A stretch of DNA of 64,000 nt from a virus, in IMG/VR virus record IMGVR_UViG_3300005613_002762, positions 62,001 to 126,000 of that record; one strand, written 5' to 3'. Positions 46,134 through 54,271 of the stretch are shown here, piece by piece (the first letter of the stretch is position 1; each line of letters opens with the position of its first letter). Made by a program: the position numbers and the translations under genes. The notes beneath the pieces were generated by a model. That model ran no database searches. It had not been told where the DNA came from and worked only from the letters and a program-made list of their open reading frames with translations.

Positions 46134-46530
46134 AAACCACTTTTTTTTCAAATTGTAATACTATATCTCTTTCATATAGTTTGTTTTTAACTTCTTCTTC
46201 AGTTTCACCAAAATGAAATACCAATCTTTTAACTAAAGAAAAATCAACATTGTCAGTTTCTTTTTCCCAACCTAATGATATTACACCATCCATAGAATCA
46301 ATTAAAGAAAATACGTCCGAATCTTGAACGAGTTCGAACGCAACTTCCTCATTAATCATTGTCCCAACTTTTTTTATATATTCCAAGTCAGGAGGTGATG
46401 GATAACCATTTGCTGGTTTAGATTCCCAATTTTCACCAAAAACATCTATGGTGTCCGAAAAAATAAATTCATAAATATTATCACCTTTATAGTTCGGACC
46501 TAAACCATTGACATAAATCAATCGATTCAT
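46123..46530 (-). CDS. Head-module protein of unknown function
   Basis: A 135-residue protein (MNRLIYVNGLGPNYKGDNIY; FSDTIDVFGENWESKPANGY) with an alpha/beta look. It overlaps its upstream neighbour by four bases. No catalytic motif recognised. Conservation of the aromatic and Gly/Pro residues suggests a folded small domain, but no family name can be given. Confidence 0.5.
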   Translation of the reverse strand: MNRLIYVNGLGPNYKGDNIYEFIFSDTIDVFGENWESKPANGYPSPPDLEYIKKVGTMINEEVAFELVQDSDVFSLIDSMDGVISLGWEKETDNVDFSLVKRLVFHFGETEEEVKNKLYERDIVLQFEKKVVYEN

Positions 46531-47999
46531 AAAATTCTTCCACTTTTTGTGATTTTAGTTTCAGTTAAACCTTCTTTAAAAACAAGATTTCCTTTTGTAG
46601 ATAACCCGATCAATTTTGTTCTTGGGTTTTCTCTAATAAAATCTAACGCCACATCAAGTTGTTCTGTTGATTCAGATAACCGAACAATATTTTCTTTATT
46701 TTGTTTGAATAGATCGCTTGTTCTTCTTTCTTTTCTTTTTTGGTTTTCTAAATCTTCTGTTTCATTAGAAACAAAATATCTTGACAATACTCTATCCACG
46801 GCAGATTCACTAAAAGTTCCATGTTCGAATCGATCTACATTTGGGTAGTGTTTTCTACCTTTTCTTCTTTCTCTATGGTATTCATCATCCTCTTCTTCAC
46901 TAGTTAACTTATTTGCTGACCCAGCGGTATAAGATCCCATAAATTTATTTACAAAAGCATCACCCAAACTATCATAACCTTCGGCCATTTCAGGTTCTTG
47001 TGGTGGTTCAGGAGCAACTTCAGTTTCTTCAACGTCTATTTCCTCTTCACTTCCACCTTCTTCATCTTCAACACCTTCTAGTTTATTAATAATTTGTTCA
47101 ATATCGTCTTCATCTAAAACATCAACATCAATTGCTGATAAAATAGAATTAATAATATATTTGATATCTTTTGGATCCAAATCTTTTTCTTCTTCGTATG
47201 ATCTAATTTTTTGTGCCAGTTTACCTGTTAAAATTTGAATTCTTTTAAGATCCGATACCTTCTTTTCTTTTGGTTTTTTCTCAACATCAATTTCTTCCTC
47301 TTCTTCAAATCCCATATCAGGCATTTCACCACCCATATTAGGATCGGGAGCACCTGCATCTGCCGGTGGCATACCCATATCACCACCCATATTAGGATCT
47401 GGTGCAACTGCATCTGCCGGTGGCATACCCATATCACCACCCATATTCGGATCAGGAGCGCCGGCGTCTGCCGGTGGCATACCCATATCAGGCATCGGTG
47501 GTTCCATACCAGGTTCAGCACCCATATCAGGCATCGGTGGAGTTGGTGGGGTTTCAGGAGCAGGTGCTACTTCAGGAGCAGGTGCTTCAGCAGCCGGAGA
47601 TTCAACTTCTTTAGGTTTTTTAGTCTTTAGTATGAACTTTTTTTTTTGCTCCCCTAAAAGCGGAGTTCCTTCTTCGTTCTCAAATAACGTATTGATTTCT
47701 TTAGTCATAAGATTCAAACGCTTCAAAGCTTGTGAATATGAAGAATAGTATTTTCTACTTTTCATAGGTTCAATATAATCTGAAACAGATTCATTGATTG
47801 ACATTTTTACAATATAACCTTGTCTTTCTTTAACAATCTCATAAGTGTTACCATCGGCCAAAGTGATTTTGTATTCACTTGAGTCGGTTTCATTTATATT
47901 TTGTGGAATATTCTCATTATAACGAGAAATTTCTATCATTCGTCTAATTTTGTCCATCCCTTGAAGTTTTTCGCTTCCAATAGGTTTTAATCCTGCCAT
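46527..47999 (-). CDS. Acidic repeat-containing structural or scaffold-like protein
   Basis: A 490-residue protein. The N-terminal 120 residues are mixed. Residues about 135-235 are Pro/Ala/Met-rich with three near-perfect copies of PADAGAPDPNMGGDMGMP. A charged helical part (SDLKRIQILTGKLAQKIRSY) and a very acidic stretch (EDEEGGSEEEIDVEETEV) follow. The ending is helical. The composition resembles the scaffold at 36757-38262. It is the first gene of the head operon, 31 bases after a GATATATTTATTAAG motif. Function unknown. Confidence 0.55.
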   Translation of the reverse strand: MAGLKPIGSEKLQGMDKIRRMIEISRYNENIPQNINETDSSEYKITLADGNTYEIVKERQGYIVKMSINESVSDYIEPMKSRKYYSSYSQALKRLNLMTKEINTLFENEEGTPLLGEQKKKFILKTKKPKEVESPAAEAPAPEVAPAPETPPTPPMPDMGAEPGMEPPMPDMGMPPADAGAPDPNMGGDMGMPPADAVAPDPNMGGDMGMPPADAGAPDPNMGGEMPDMGFEEEEEIDVEKKPKEKKVSDLKRIQILTGKLAQKIRSYEEEKDLDPKDIKYIINSILSAIDVDVLDEDDIEQIINKLEGVEDEEGGSEEEIDVEETEVAPEPPQEPEMAEGYDSLGDAFVNKFMGSYTAGSANKLTSEEEDDEYHRERRKGRKHYPNVDRFEHGTFSESAVDRVLSRYFVSNETEDLENQKRKERRTSDLFKQNKENIVRLSESTEQLDVALDFIRENPRTKLIGLSTKGNLVFKEGLTETKITKSGRIL

Positions 48000-48030
48000 A
48001 ATATTATTGTTTTGTAATAAATTATTTTTT

Positions 48031-48045
48031 CTTAATAAATATATC
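48031..48045 (-). promoter_or_regulatory. Late-type motif before the head operon
   Basis: GATATATTTATTAAG on the minus strand, 31 bases before the ATG at 47999. Confidence 0.4.
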
Positions 48046-48076
48046 GATTTATAAGAATATTTTATTTTTTAAGGTA

Positions 48077-48811
48077 TTATTGTTTCATTGATAAACCTTT
48101 TTCTAAAACTTTGGTTCCTGCACTCATCAATTTTTCTAAATAACCGTTTCTTCTTAGTATTTTAAAGACCAAATTCTCTGATGAATATTCACCATTTTTT
48201 TCAAGACCACAAGTTCTAAACTTTTTAAGTTTATCTTTATATTTGGATAATAATTCTTTAGCATCTTCAATAGATTCATCTTCAATATTTTCTAATACAC
48301 CATCGATAATTTCCATCCATTGTTTTGCCTTTCTTTCAATAGTGTTTTTATCAATCTTGACTTGTTCTTTTTCAGGTTCATGTTGCCATTCATCATATAA
48401 CAAAGAATAAACTCCACTTGAAAAATGAGCTTCGTCTTCTGATTCAACATATAACTCAGTTTCATAACCAAAAAGTTTTATATCATGGTTTTTGTTAAAT
48501 AAGGCTTTTTTTAACATAAAAAACTCTTTATATAGATCAACATGTGATTGAGGAAATTGATTGAAATTGGTAATGATATGAATATCAAAATCTGAATACT
48601 TTGACCAGTTGTAATTTGCCAAAGATCCTGTTAAAACTACATCGGTGATGATAATTTCAATTTTTAAATAATCAATAAATTCGTTTGCAATTTCTAAAAG
48701 TCTTTCTCTAACTTCAGGTTTCATCACATATGATTTACCTTTCTTTTCCCAAATTTTAGGATTTAATTCATTTTGAGGTTCGAAACTTTTTAGAATTTCT
48801 TTAGTATTCAT
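48077..48811 (-). CDS. Nucleotidyltransferase-like protein
   Basis: A 244-residue protein. VVLTGSLANYNWSKYSDFDI is the GS-x10-DxD core of the polymerase-beta-type nucleotidyltransferase fold, with the third acid likely in ETELYVE. The C-terminal part is helical. Such proteins are common in large phages; substrates (tRNA, small molecules or proteins) are unknown. GTATTTATTAA lies one base before the ATG. Confidence 0.7.
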   Translation of the reverse strand: MNTKEILKSFEPQNELNPKIWEKKGKSYVMKPEVRERLLEIANEFIDYLKIEIIITDVVLTGSLANYNWSKYSDFDIHIITNFNQFPQSHVDLYKEFFMLKKALFNKNHDIKLFGYETELYVESEDEAHFSSGVYSLLYDEWQHEPEKEQVKIDKNTIERKAKQWMEIIDGVLENIEDESIEDAKELLSKYKDKLKKFRTCGLEKNGEYSSENLVFKILRRNGYLEKLMSAGTKVLEKGLSMKQ

Positions 48812-48830
48812 ATTAATAAATACTTAGAAA

Positions 48831-49073
48831 TTAGAGTTTTCTATAAGTGTGATTTTTAGAAATGTTTTTGTTAAAGAAATTTCCTTGAGATTCTGCAGAT
48901 CTAAATGAGGTATATAGTTGATGAGGAACATCATCATATTCGTATCTTATTCCATTTTTAAATTCTGCTATCATTTTTTTTGTGATGGTATCGTATTCCG
49001 TTTTAACCAAATTTGAGGACTCAATTTCATTTATAATTTTAGTCCCAACGTATTCTTCTTTTGTAATTGCCAT
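48831..49073 (-). CDS. KTSC-domain protein
   Basis: An 80-residue protein. SSNLVKTEYDTITKKMIAEF, NGIRYEYDDVPHQLY and SAESQGNFFNKNISKNHTYR give the KTSC pattern (named for its conserved Lys, Thr, Ser and Cys; Cys is lacking here). This small domain is common in phages and prophages. A nucleic-acid role has been suggested, but nothing here proves it. Confidence 0.75.
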   Translation of the reverse strand: MAITKEEYVGTKIINEIESSNLVKTEYDTITKKMIAEFKNGIRYEYDDVPHQLYTSFRSAESQGNFFNKNISKNHTYRKL

Positions 49074-49075
49074 TA

Positions 49076-49369
49076 TTATTGTTTTAATGGGGTTATGTCA
49101 TCTATATGACGAAGTTTATCTATAATGTAATAACTAACTTCATCTTCGTCAACATCAAAACCATAATCTCTTATTGTTTGGTCTGTTTCTTGAATCAATT
49201 TTTGGACCTTTGAATGTAAAGACATTAAATCCGTTGGATAATATGGAGGTCTTTCAATATCTTTTTGTGTCCAACCTTCTCTTTGAAAGATTTCTCTAAT
49301 TTTGAAATATGTATTTTCTAACTCTCTTGTTAATTCTAAAGTCTCCGCGAATTTTATCCAAGCTTTCAT
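49076..49369 (-). CDS. Small phage protein of unknown function
   Basis: A 97-residue helical protein (KFAETLELTRELENTYFKIR; EIFQREGWTQKDIERPPYYP). It sits between a terminator and the KTSC gene, with GTATATTTATAG only two bases before its ATG, so the transcript may be nearly leaderless. No family recognised. Confidence 0.5.
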   Translation of the reverse strand: MKAWIKFAETLELTRELENTYFKIREIFQREGWTQKDIERPPYYPTDLMSLHSKVQKLIQETDQTIRDYGFDVDEDEVSYYIIDKLRHIDDITPLKQ

Positions 49370-49384
49370 AACTATAAATATACG

Positions 49385-49413
49385 AAAAAAAAATCCACCG
49401 ATGAGGTGGATTT
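49385..49413 (-). terminator. Terminator
   Basis: AAATCCACC and GGTGGATTT form a 9-bp stem with a 5-base loop, followed on the minus strand by a T-run. The hairpin is identical to the one at 49978-50006. Confidence 0.85.
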
Positions 49414-49434
49414 AATAATTTATAATTTTGTTTT

Positions 49435-49944
49435 TTATTTTTGTGTTGGTTGTATCTCTTTATAATATACCTTGGGTGAACCTATAACTGTGTTAGCTTC
49501 AGGACCTTGTGTGGATATCTTCATCCCCAAACTACCAGAACTATCTGTTTGACCTACCCAAGTTTTTAAAACATTTAACAATTTTTGGTCTGCATAAATA
49601 CTCCCAACTATATTTCCTTGATCATCTTTTTTACTTGTCTTCAAACAACCAGATGGTTTAGAGCATTCAATATCCCCAAATTTTAAAGACAAAAAGTTAG
49701 TTTCGTTCATTAAACTAGACATTCCATTTTTTCCTGGTTCATTTTTTGCAAAATAAGATAAGTATGCGGTATCTCTTTTTGGTTCCAGTTTACCTGTTTT
49801 TTGATTTTTAACGGCAGGAATTGCAATTTCTATAGGAATTACTTTTCTGACATCATCTTCCATTAAATATTGTCTTGATGTTGCATTTTGGTGCATTTCC
49901 AAAATACGTTGTTTTTCTGATTCTGAGATTATAAACTTGTTCAT
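49435..49944 (-). CDS. Candidate internal or virion-associated protein
   Basis: 169 residues from the ATG at 49944. The start MNKFIISESEKQRILEMHQ followed by SRQYLMEDD is a type of leader common in phages of this group and contains I-x-E/L-x-E sites. The rest (IPIEIAIPAVKNQKTGKLEP; LSLKFGDIECSKPSGCLKTS) looks like a compact beta domain. The C-terminus PTQK matches that of the protein at 53117-53611. It is a single-gene transcript between two identical terminators. Function unknown. Confidence 0.5.
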   Translation of the reverse strand: MNKFIISESEKQRILEMHQNATSRQYLMEDDVRKVIPIEIAIPAVKNQKTGKLEPKRDTAYLSYFAKNEPGKNGMSSLMNETNFLSLKFGDIECSKPSGCLKTSKKDDQGNIVGSIYADQKLLNVLKTWVGQTDSSGSLGMKISTQGPEANTVIGSPKVYYKEIQPTQK

Positions 49945-49977
49945 AATTTTTTTATTTAATAATAAATACACACATAT

Positions 49978-50006
49978 AAAAAAAAATCCACCGATGAGGT
50001 GGATTT
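49978..50006 (-). terminator. Terminator
   Basis: Same hairpin as at 49385-49413, eight bases past the stop of the UVR-motif gene; T-run on the minus strand. Confidence 0.85.
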
Positions 50007-50013
50007 AATCGTT

Positions 50014-50376
50014 TTATTTAAGAGACCTAATTTTATCACGATATTCAATCGCACTTTCAAAGTCTTGGTTTTTTACACAATCATTTAGTTTAGATTGCAA
50101 CTTTGATATTTCTTCTCTGTTTTTCTCTAACTTTTTTATTTGGTCTCTTAACGTAACAGCATCCTCAAATTTTTCTTCTTTAATTGATAGATTTAATTTT
50201 TCTTTTAACACATCAACCTCATCGACTTGGTTAGATTTATTAAAATTTTTTGTCATATAAGACATACTAAAAGATCCGTCAGGTGATGTATATGATCTTT
50301 TATTCCAATTTTTATCATCAAATGATGATGAAAGTAATTCATTAAATAATTTGTCAAATTCGTTCCAATTAAACAT
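50014..50376 (-). CDS. UVR-motif protein (possible McsA-like Clp adaptor)
   Basis: A 120-residue protein with two UVR-type helical hairpins: KLNLSIKEEKFEDAVTLRDQ and KLNDCVKNQDFESAIEYRDK. UVR motifs occur in UvrB/UvrC, ClpC and the ClpC adaptor McsA. The N-terminal part lacks the zinc fingers of McsA. It is divergently transcribed from a ClpC-type gene, itself UVR-containing, across 172 bases with an inverted repeat, which favours a Clp-linked role over DNA repair. Adaptor function is inference. Confidence 0.65.
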   Translation of the reverse strand: MFNWNEFDKLFNELLSSSFDDKNWNKRSYTSPDGSFSMSYMTKNFNKSNQVDEVDVLKEKLNLSIKEEKFEDAVTLRDQIKKLEKNREEISKLQSKLNDCVKNQDFESAIEYRDKIRSLK

Positions 50377-50441
50377 TTTTTATTTTTTTATCGTTTATTT
50401 TAACTCAAAAAACAACCAATAAAATACCAATACATAAAATA

Positions 50442-50454
50442 TGACAATATGTCA
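50442..50454. promoter_or_regulatory. Inverted repeat between divergent UVR and ClpC genes
   Basis: TGACAATATGTCA is a perfect 5-3-5 inverted repeat; another TGACA lies at about 50482. It is placed where a repressor could control both genes. Confidence 0.35.
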
Positions 50455-50548
50455 GTATATTTACAAAAATTTTAATATCAAACTGACAAAAAGACAATGT
50501 TGGACTTTTTAAATCATTAATCTTATTATTTATAAAAAACGAAAAAAT

Positions 50549-52588
50549 ATGTTAGAATTTATGGACGATAGCAACGAAAAATCCAAGAAAAAAACAGATA
50601 GTGGAACACCTGTTTTAGATAACTTTAGTAAAGATTTAAATAAATTAGCTCAAGACGGAAAATTAGATCCCGTTATTGGTAGACAAAGTGAGATATTTAG
50701 AATTGCTCAAATTTTATCAAGAAGAAAAAAGAATAACCCAATTATTATTGGTGAACCAGGAGCCGGAAAAACCGCAATAGTGGAAGGTTTAGCAATGATG
50801 ATCCATAACGGAGAATGTCCCAAAAATTTAATGGATAAAAGGATTGTTTCTTTAGATATGAATTCATTGGTTGCAGGAACCAAATATCGAGGTCAGTTCG
50901 AAGAAAGAATGAAAGCGATAATCGAAGAACTACAAGTTGCCCCAAATATAATTTTATTCATAGATGAAATTCATACTATGGTTGGTGCTGGAAACAGTTC
51001 AGGATCGTTAGATGCTTCAAACATTTTAAAACCAGCGCTTTCTCGAGGAGATATACAATGTGTTGGAGCAACAACTTTAGATGAATATAGAAAACATTTT
51101 GAAAAGGATGGAGCTTTAGATAGACGATTCCAAAAAGTCATTGTCGACCCTTCTTCAAAGGAAGAGACATTTGAAATTCTAAAACAAAGTAAATCAAAAT
51201 ATGAAGACCATCACAAAGTTTCTTATGATGATAAAACTTTATGGATATTTGTTGAGTTAGCTGATCGATATATTACAGATCGTGAGTTTCCCGATAAAGC
51301 GTTTGATATTTTAGATGAGGTTGGGTCGAGAATGCAAGTTGATATAAAACTACCTGAAGAAATTGAAAAATTAAAGGATGAGGCGGCAGCAATTAAACAA
51401 GAAAAATATACTGTAATTAAACAACAAAAATACGAACTTGCCGCAGAACTAAGAGATCGAGAAAGAAATGTTATTTCGAAACTTGAGGAAGAAAAAAAGA
51501 AATTTGAACTTAGTCTATTAACTAGTAAAAGAAGTATTCCTGAAGAATTGATATATGAAGTTGTTTCAAACATGACAAAAATTCCAATTTCAAATATTAA
51601 TTTAGACGAAAGAAACTCTCTAATTAATTTGAATGATAATTTGAATTCAAAGGTGATTGGTCAAGAGGAAGCCGTTAATAAAATTGTCAAATCGATTAGA
51701 AGAAATAGAATCGGAATTAAAGATCCAAATAAACCAATTGGTTCATTTATTTTCTTAGGTTCTACTGGTGTTGGTAAAACATATTTGGCAAAACAATTGG
51801 CAAAAGAAATTTTTGGAAGTGAAGAGAACATGATCCGTGTGGATATGAGTGAATACCAAGAAAAACACACCATCTCTCGTTTAATTGGTTCACCTCCAGG
51901 ATATGTTGGTCACGATGAAGGTGGTCAGTTAACCGAACAAGTTAAAAACAAACCTTATTCTGTTGTATTGTTTGATGAGATTGAAAAGGCACATAAAGAC
52001 ATCTTTTCAACATTACTTCAGTTGTTAGACGATGGTCATATCACAGATTCTTTAGGTCGTAAGATCAACTTCAAAAACTGCTTAATCATTATGACATCTA
52101 ACATTGGTGTTAAGAAATTACAAGATTTTGGAACTGGAATGGGATTTCAGACCAGCAAAAGTGAAGTGGTTAAAGAAGAAGAAAAACAAGAAGTCTTAAA
52201 AAAAGAAATGAAAAAGTTTTTCGCTCCTGAATTTTTAAATAGAATTGATGATGTTGTTATCTTTAATTCTTTGGACAAAGAACATATTGATGTTATTACA
52301 AAATTAGAAATTGACAAACTCTTAAAAAGAGTGTCTGAAAAAAACTACCACTTCACATATGATCAAGACTTAGTCGACTATATTTCAAAAGTTGGATTTG
52401 ACGAAACATTTGGAGCAAGACCAATCAAAAGAGCTATTCAAAATAATATTGAAGATCTAATTTCAGAAAAAATCCTAATGATGGAGATTGAAGAACATAA
52501 AGACTATGTTTTAAAAATTGAAAATGATGTGGTGGTGGTATCAAATAAAGAAGAAAAAGTAAAAAGAGGTAGAAAAAAGAAAGAATAA
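50549..52588 (+). CDS. clpC: ClpC-type AAA+ unfoldase lacking the N-domain
   Basis: A 679-residue protein. D1: GEPGAGKTAIVEGLA (Walker A), IILFIDEIHTMVGAG (Walker B). A middle region with a UVR motif (KQQKYELAAELRDRERNV) marks it as ClpC-like. D2: FLGSTGVGKTYLAKQLAKEI, YSVVLFDEIEKAH, FLNRIDDVVIF and GARPIKRAIQ. DFGTGMGFQTSK carries an MGF tripeptide at the ClpP-binding loop, so docking on host ClpP is plausible. The usual N-terminal Clp repeat domain is missing (D1 starts near residue 30), so substrate choice must differ from host ClpC. Confidence 0.92.
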   Translation: MLEFMDDSNEKSKKKTDSGTPVLDNFSKDLNKLAQDGKLDPVIGRQSEIFRIAQILSRRKKNNPIIIGEPGAGKTAIVEGLAMMIHNGECPKNLMDKRIVSLDMNSLVAGTKYRGQFEERMKAIIEELQVAPNIILFIDEIHTMVGAGNSSGSLDASNILKPALSRGDIQCVGATTLDEYRKHFEKDGALDRRFQKVIVDPSSKEETFEILKQSKSKYEDHHKVSYDDKTLWIFVELADRYITDREFPDKAFDILDEVGSRMQVDIKLPEEIEKLKDEAAAIKQEKYTVIKQQKYELAAELRDRERNVISKLEEEKKKFELSLLTSKRSIPEELIYEVVSNMTKIPISNINLDERNSLINLNDNLNSKVIGQEEAVNKIVKSIRRNRIGIKDPNKPIGSFIFLGSTGVGKTYLAKQLAKEIFGSEENMIRVDMSEYQEKHTISRLIGSPPGYVGHDEGGQLTEQVKNKPYSVVLFDEIEKAHKDIFSTLLQLLDDGHITDSLGRKINFKNCLIIMTSNIGVKKLQDFGTGMGFQTSKSEVVKEEEKQEVLKKEMKKFFAPEFLNRIDDVVIFNSLDKEHIDVITKLEIDKLLKRVSEKNYHFTYDQDLVDYISKVGFDETFGARPIKRAIQNNIEDLISEKILMMEIEEHKDYVLKIENDVVVVSNKEEKVKRGRKKKE

Positions 52589-52589
52589 A

Positions 52590-52621
52590 TTTGGTAAATT
52601 AAATTTTGTCGTGTATATTTG
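52590..52621 (+). promoter_or_regulatory. Host-like promoter
   Basis: TTTG, 20-bp spacer, TATATTTG, an exact fit to the Bacteroidota consensus, 23 bases before the ATG at 52645 and just after the clpC stop. Confidence 0.75.
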
Positions 52622-52644
52622 TAGAAATAATAAAACAATATACG

Positions 52645-53067
52645 ATGAAAACAATTTTGGCAACCTTAACTTTTTTACTCAGTTTTTTAACCTTTAGTCA
52701 AAAACTAATTATTCACGTCTTTGAAAGACAAGAAATGGTGTCTTTTTCAAAAACGACAATCGATTCGGTATTATTGAGTCCTGATATTGTGATGGATAAA
52801 AACACCGATTACACCAAATATGTGATTGATCTTAATCAAGAGACTTCAACGTATTTTCTAAATAATGAAGAACTTAGCACTTTACCAATCAAATGTCAAA
52901 ATCTTGGTAATGGAATTTTAAAAATTAACATTATGGAAGAAGGTTTTGATTATGGACTATTAGTTCAGACGGATTACCAAAATGAATCAGTCACTTGGTT
53001 TTGGTTTACTGAATATTCAACAACAGTGAAAAACATCACTAAGTTTAAATTTGAGAAACCTTCATGA
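52645..53067 (+). CDS. Secreted protein of unknown function
   Basis: 140 residues from the ATG at 52645, which is downstream of the promoter; the longer frame from 52606 begins upstream of the likely start of transcription. MKTILATLTFLLSFLTFSQ is a clear Sec signal peptide. The mature part is beta-rich (IIHVFERQEMVSFSKTTIDS). No family recognised. With its own host-like promoter and a terminator, it is an independent, probably early, exported phage protein. Confidence 0.65.
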   Translation: MKTILATLTFLLSFLTFSQKLIIHVFERQEMVSFSKTTIDSVLLSPDIVMDKNTDYTKYVIDLNQETSTYFLNNEELSTLPIKCQNLGNGILKINIMEEGFDYGLLVQTDYQNESVTWFWFTEYSTTVKNITKFKFEKPS

Positions 53068-53070
53068 AAC

Positions 53071-53102
53071 AAAAAACCCCATCTTTTCAGGTGGGGTTTT
53101 TT
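53071..53102. terminator. Bidirectional terminator
   Basis: AAAACCCCATC pairs with GGTGGGGTTTT; A- and T-runs flank both sides, so it can end both the secreted-protein gene and the convergent gene at 53117. Confidence 0.8.
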
Positions 53103-53116
53103 ATTAGTTATTTTTT

Positions 53117-53611
53117 TTATTTTTGTGTTGGGGATAATTGTTTTTTAACCGCATCAACTCCACTTCTTACTGCAGTAGCTAGTTGGTTTTTTACAGTTGC
53201 ATCGGCAGTATTTAAAACATTTATTAAACTATTTTTGAATTGTATAAGTTTACCATCAACTAATTGTGTGGTATAATTATCTAACGGATCTTTTTCTTGT
53301 TGGACACCTGGTGATAAATTTGCTGTAACTGCAATACCAAAATCTTGTGGTGATTTAACTAATTCTTTACCATCTTTGTAAATAACAATATTTCCGTGAT
53401 AATCATCAGCTCCTTTTACAAATTTTGCGGTGTATGCGGGTAATTTATATGCCGTCATAACTCTATTAAATTCATTAACAAATGCAGGTGCTTGAGTGGT
53501 AGCAATAGATTGCTCCATCAACAAATGTTTTGATTTTTCTTCCAATCTTCTATTTTCTAACACCAAGTTTGCTTCTTGAATGTGTCTAATTTTACTAAAA
53601 CTTTTATTCAT
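53117..53611 (-). CDS. Candidate virion-associated protein with leader
   Basis: A 164-residue protein. The N-terminus (MNKSFSKIRHIQEANLVLEN, then KSKHLLMEQ) contains possible I-Q-E and L-x-E processing sites. The middle (KFVKGADDYHGNIVIYKDGK) is a beta-type domain and the C-terminus is helical, ending SPTQK like the gene at 49435. GTATTTATTAAG lies 15 bases upstream. Function unknown; delivery with the virion is a guess from these features. Confidence 0.5.
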   Translation of the reverse strand: MNKSFSKIRHIQEANLVLENRRLEEKSKHLLMEQSIATTQAPAFVNEFNRVMTAYKLPAYTAKFVKGADDYHGNIVIYKDGKELVKSPQDFGIAVTANLSPGVQQEKDPLDNYTTQLVDGKLIQFKNSLINVLNTADATVKNQLATAVRSGVDAVKKQLSPTQK

Positions 53612-53637
53612 GTCTTTATATTTTACTTAATAAATAC

Positions 53638-53668
53638 TTTGTATATTGAAAAAATAAAGTTATCTTTG
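53638..53668 (+). promoter_or_regulatory. Host-like promoter
   Basis: TTTG, 19-bp spacer, TATCTTTG, 19 bases before the CAP-like gene. It is nearly repeated at 54225-54255. Confidence 0.75.
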
Positions 53669-53687
53669 TAGAAATTAAACAAACACT

Positions 53688-54200
53688 ATGAAATCATTAG
53701 TAATTTTATTTTTATTCTTTTTCTCTTTTGGTTTAACCCAAACTCTTAATGAGTTGGTTATTAAAAAAATAAACAACTATAGAAAAGAATATGGATTACC
53801 TTCATTATTATATGCACCTGAAGCTAAATTGGCGAATGATCAAATGTTGAATTATATGACTCAAACTTGCACCGTTCCGTTAGATCATTCTCAAAGAATA
53901 CCAACCAGTTTTCCTGTCACATTTGAAACATTCCAAGAAAGATATGAATACCTTTATAAAAACACATCATGTATTGCTCTTGGTGAAAATTTATGTTCAT
54001 TCGTTGATTTAAAGACAGATGAGGAAAGAGCAAATATGATACTTAATTTATGGAAAAATTCTCAATCCCATAATGCACTATTATTAAGTTTAAGATTTAC
54101 CGGTATTTGTGTTGGTAATAAAACTACTAATAAGATTATTATAGATGGTATAACATTTAATGATAAGATTCGTTATTGTGTCTTAACAGTGTATAAATAA
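53688..54200 (+). CDS. Secreted CAP/SCP-domain protein
   Basis: A 170-residue protein. MKSLVILFLFFFSFGLTQT is a signal peptide. LNELVIKKINNYRKEYGLPS, VPLDHSQRIPTSF, IALGENLCSF and NLWKNSQSHNALLLS follow the CAP-superfamily pattern (two His, two acidic residues around a cleft). Such domains in bacteria are secreted and of largely unknown activity. It has three cysteines. A phage-encoded exported CAP protein might act on the cell envelope or outside the cell. Confidence 0.75.
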   Translation: MKSLVILFLFFFSFGLTQTLNELVIKKINNYRKEYGLPSLLYAPEAKLANDQMLNYMTQTCTVPLDHSQRIPTSFPVTFETFQERYEYLYKNTSCIALGENLCSFVDLKTDEERANMILNLWKNSQSHNALLLSLRFTGICVGNKTTNKIIIDGITFNDKIRYCVLTVYK

Positions 54201-54224
54201 AAAACACGATTTAACAACAAATAC

Positions 54225-54255
54225 TTTGTATGTTGGAAAAATAAACCTATCTTTA
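54225..54255 (+). promoter_or_regulatory. Host-like promoter
   Basis: TTTG, 19-bp spacer, TATCTTTA, 16 bases before the peptidase gene; the segment is very similar to the promoter at 53638-53668. Confidence 0.65.
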
Positions 54256-54271
54256 CAATAAAATACATATA

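Noticed and set aside
50014-50376. UvrB/UvrC fragment
   Set aside because: Only the UVR hairpins are shared; there is no helicase or nuclease part, and the neighbour is a ClpC with a UVR motif.
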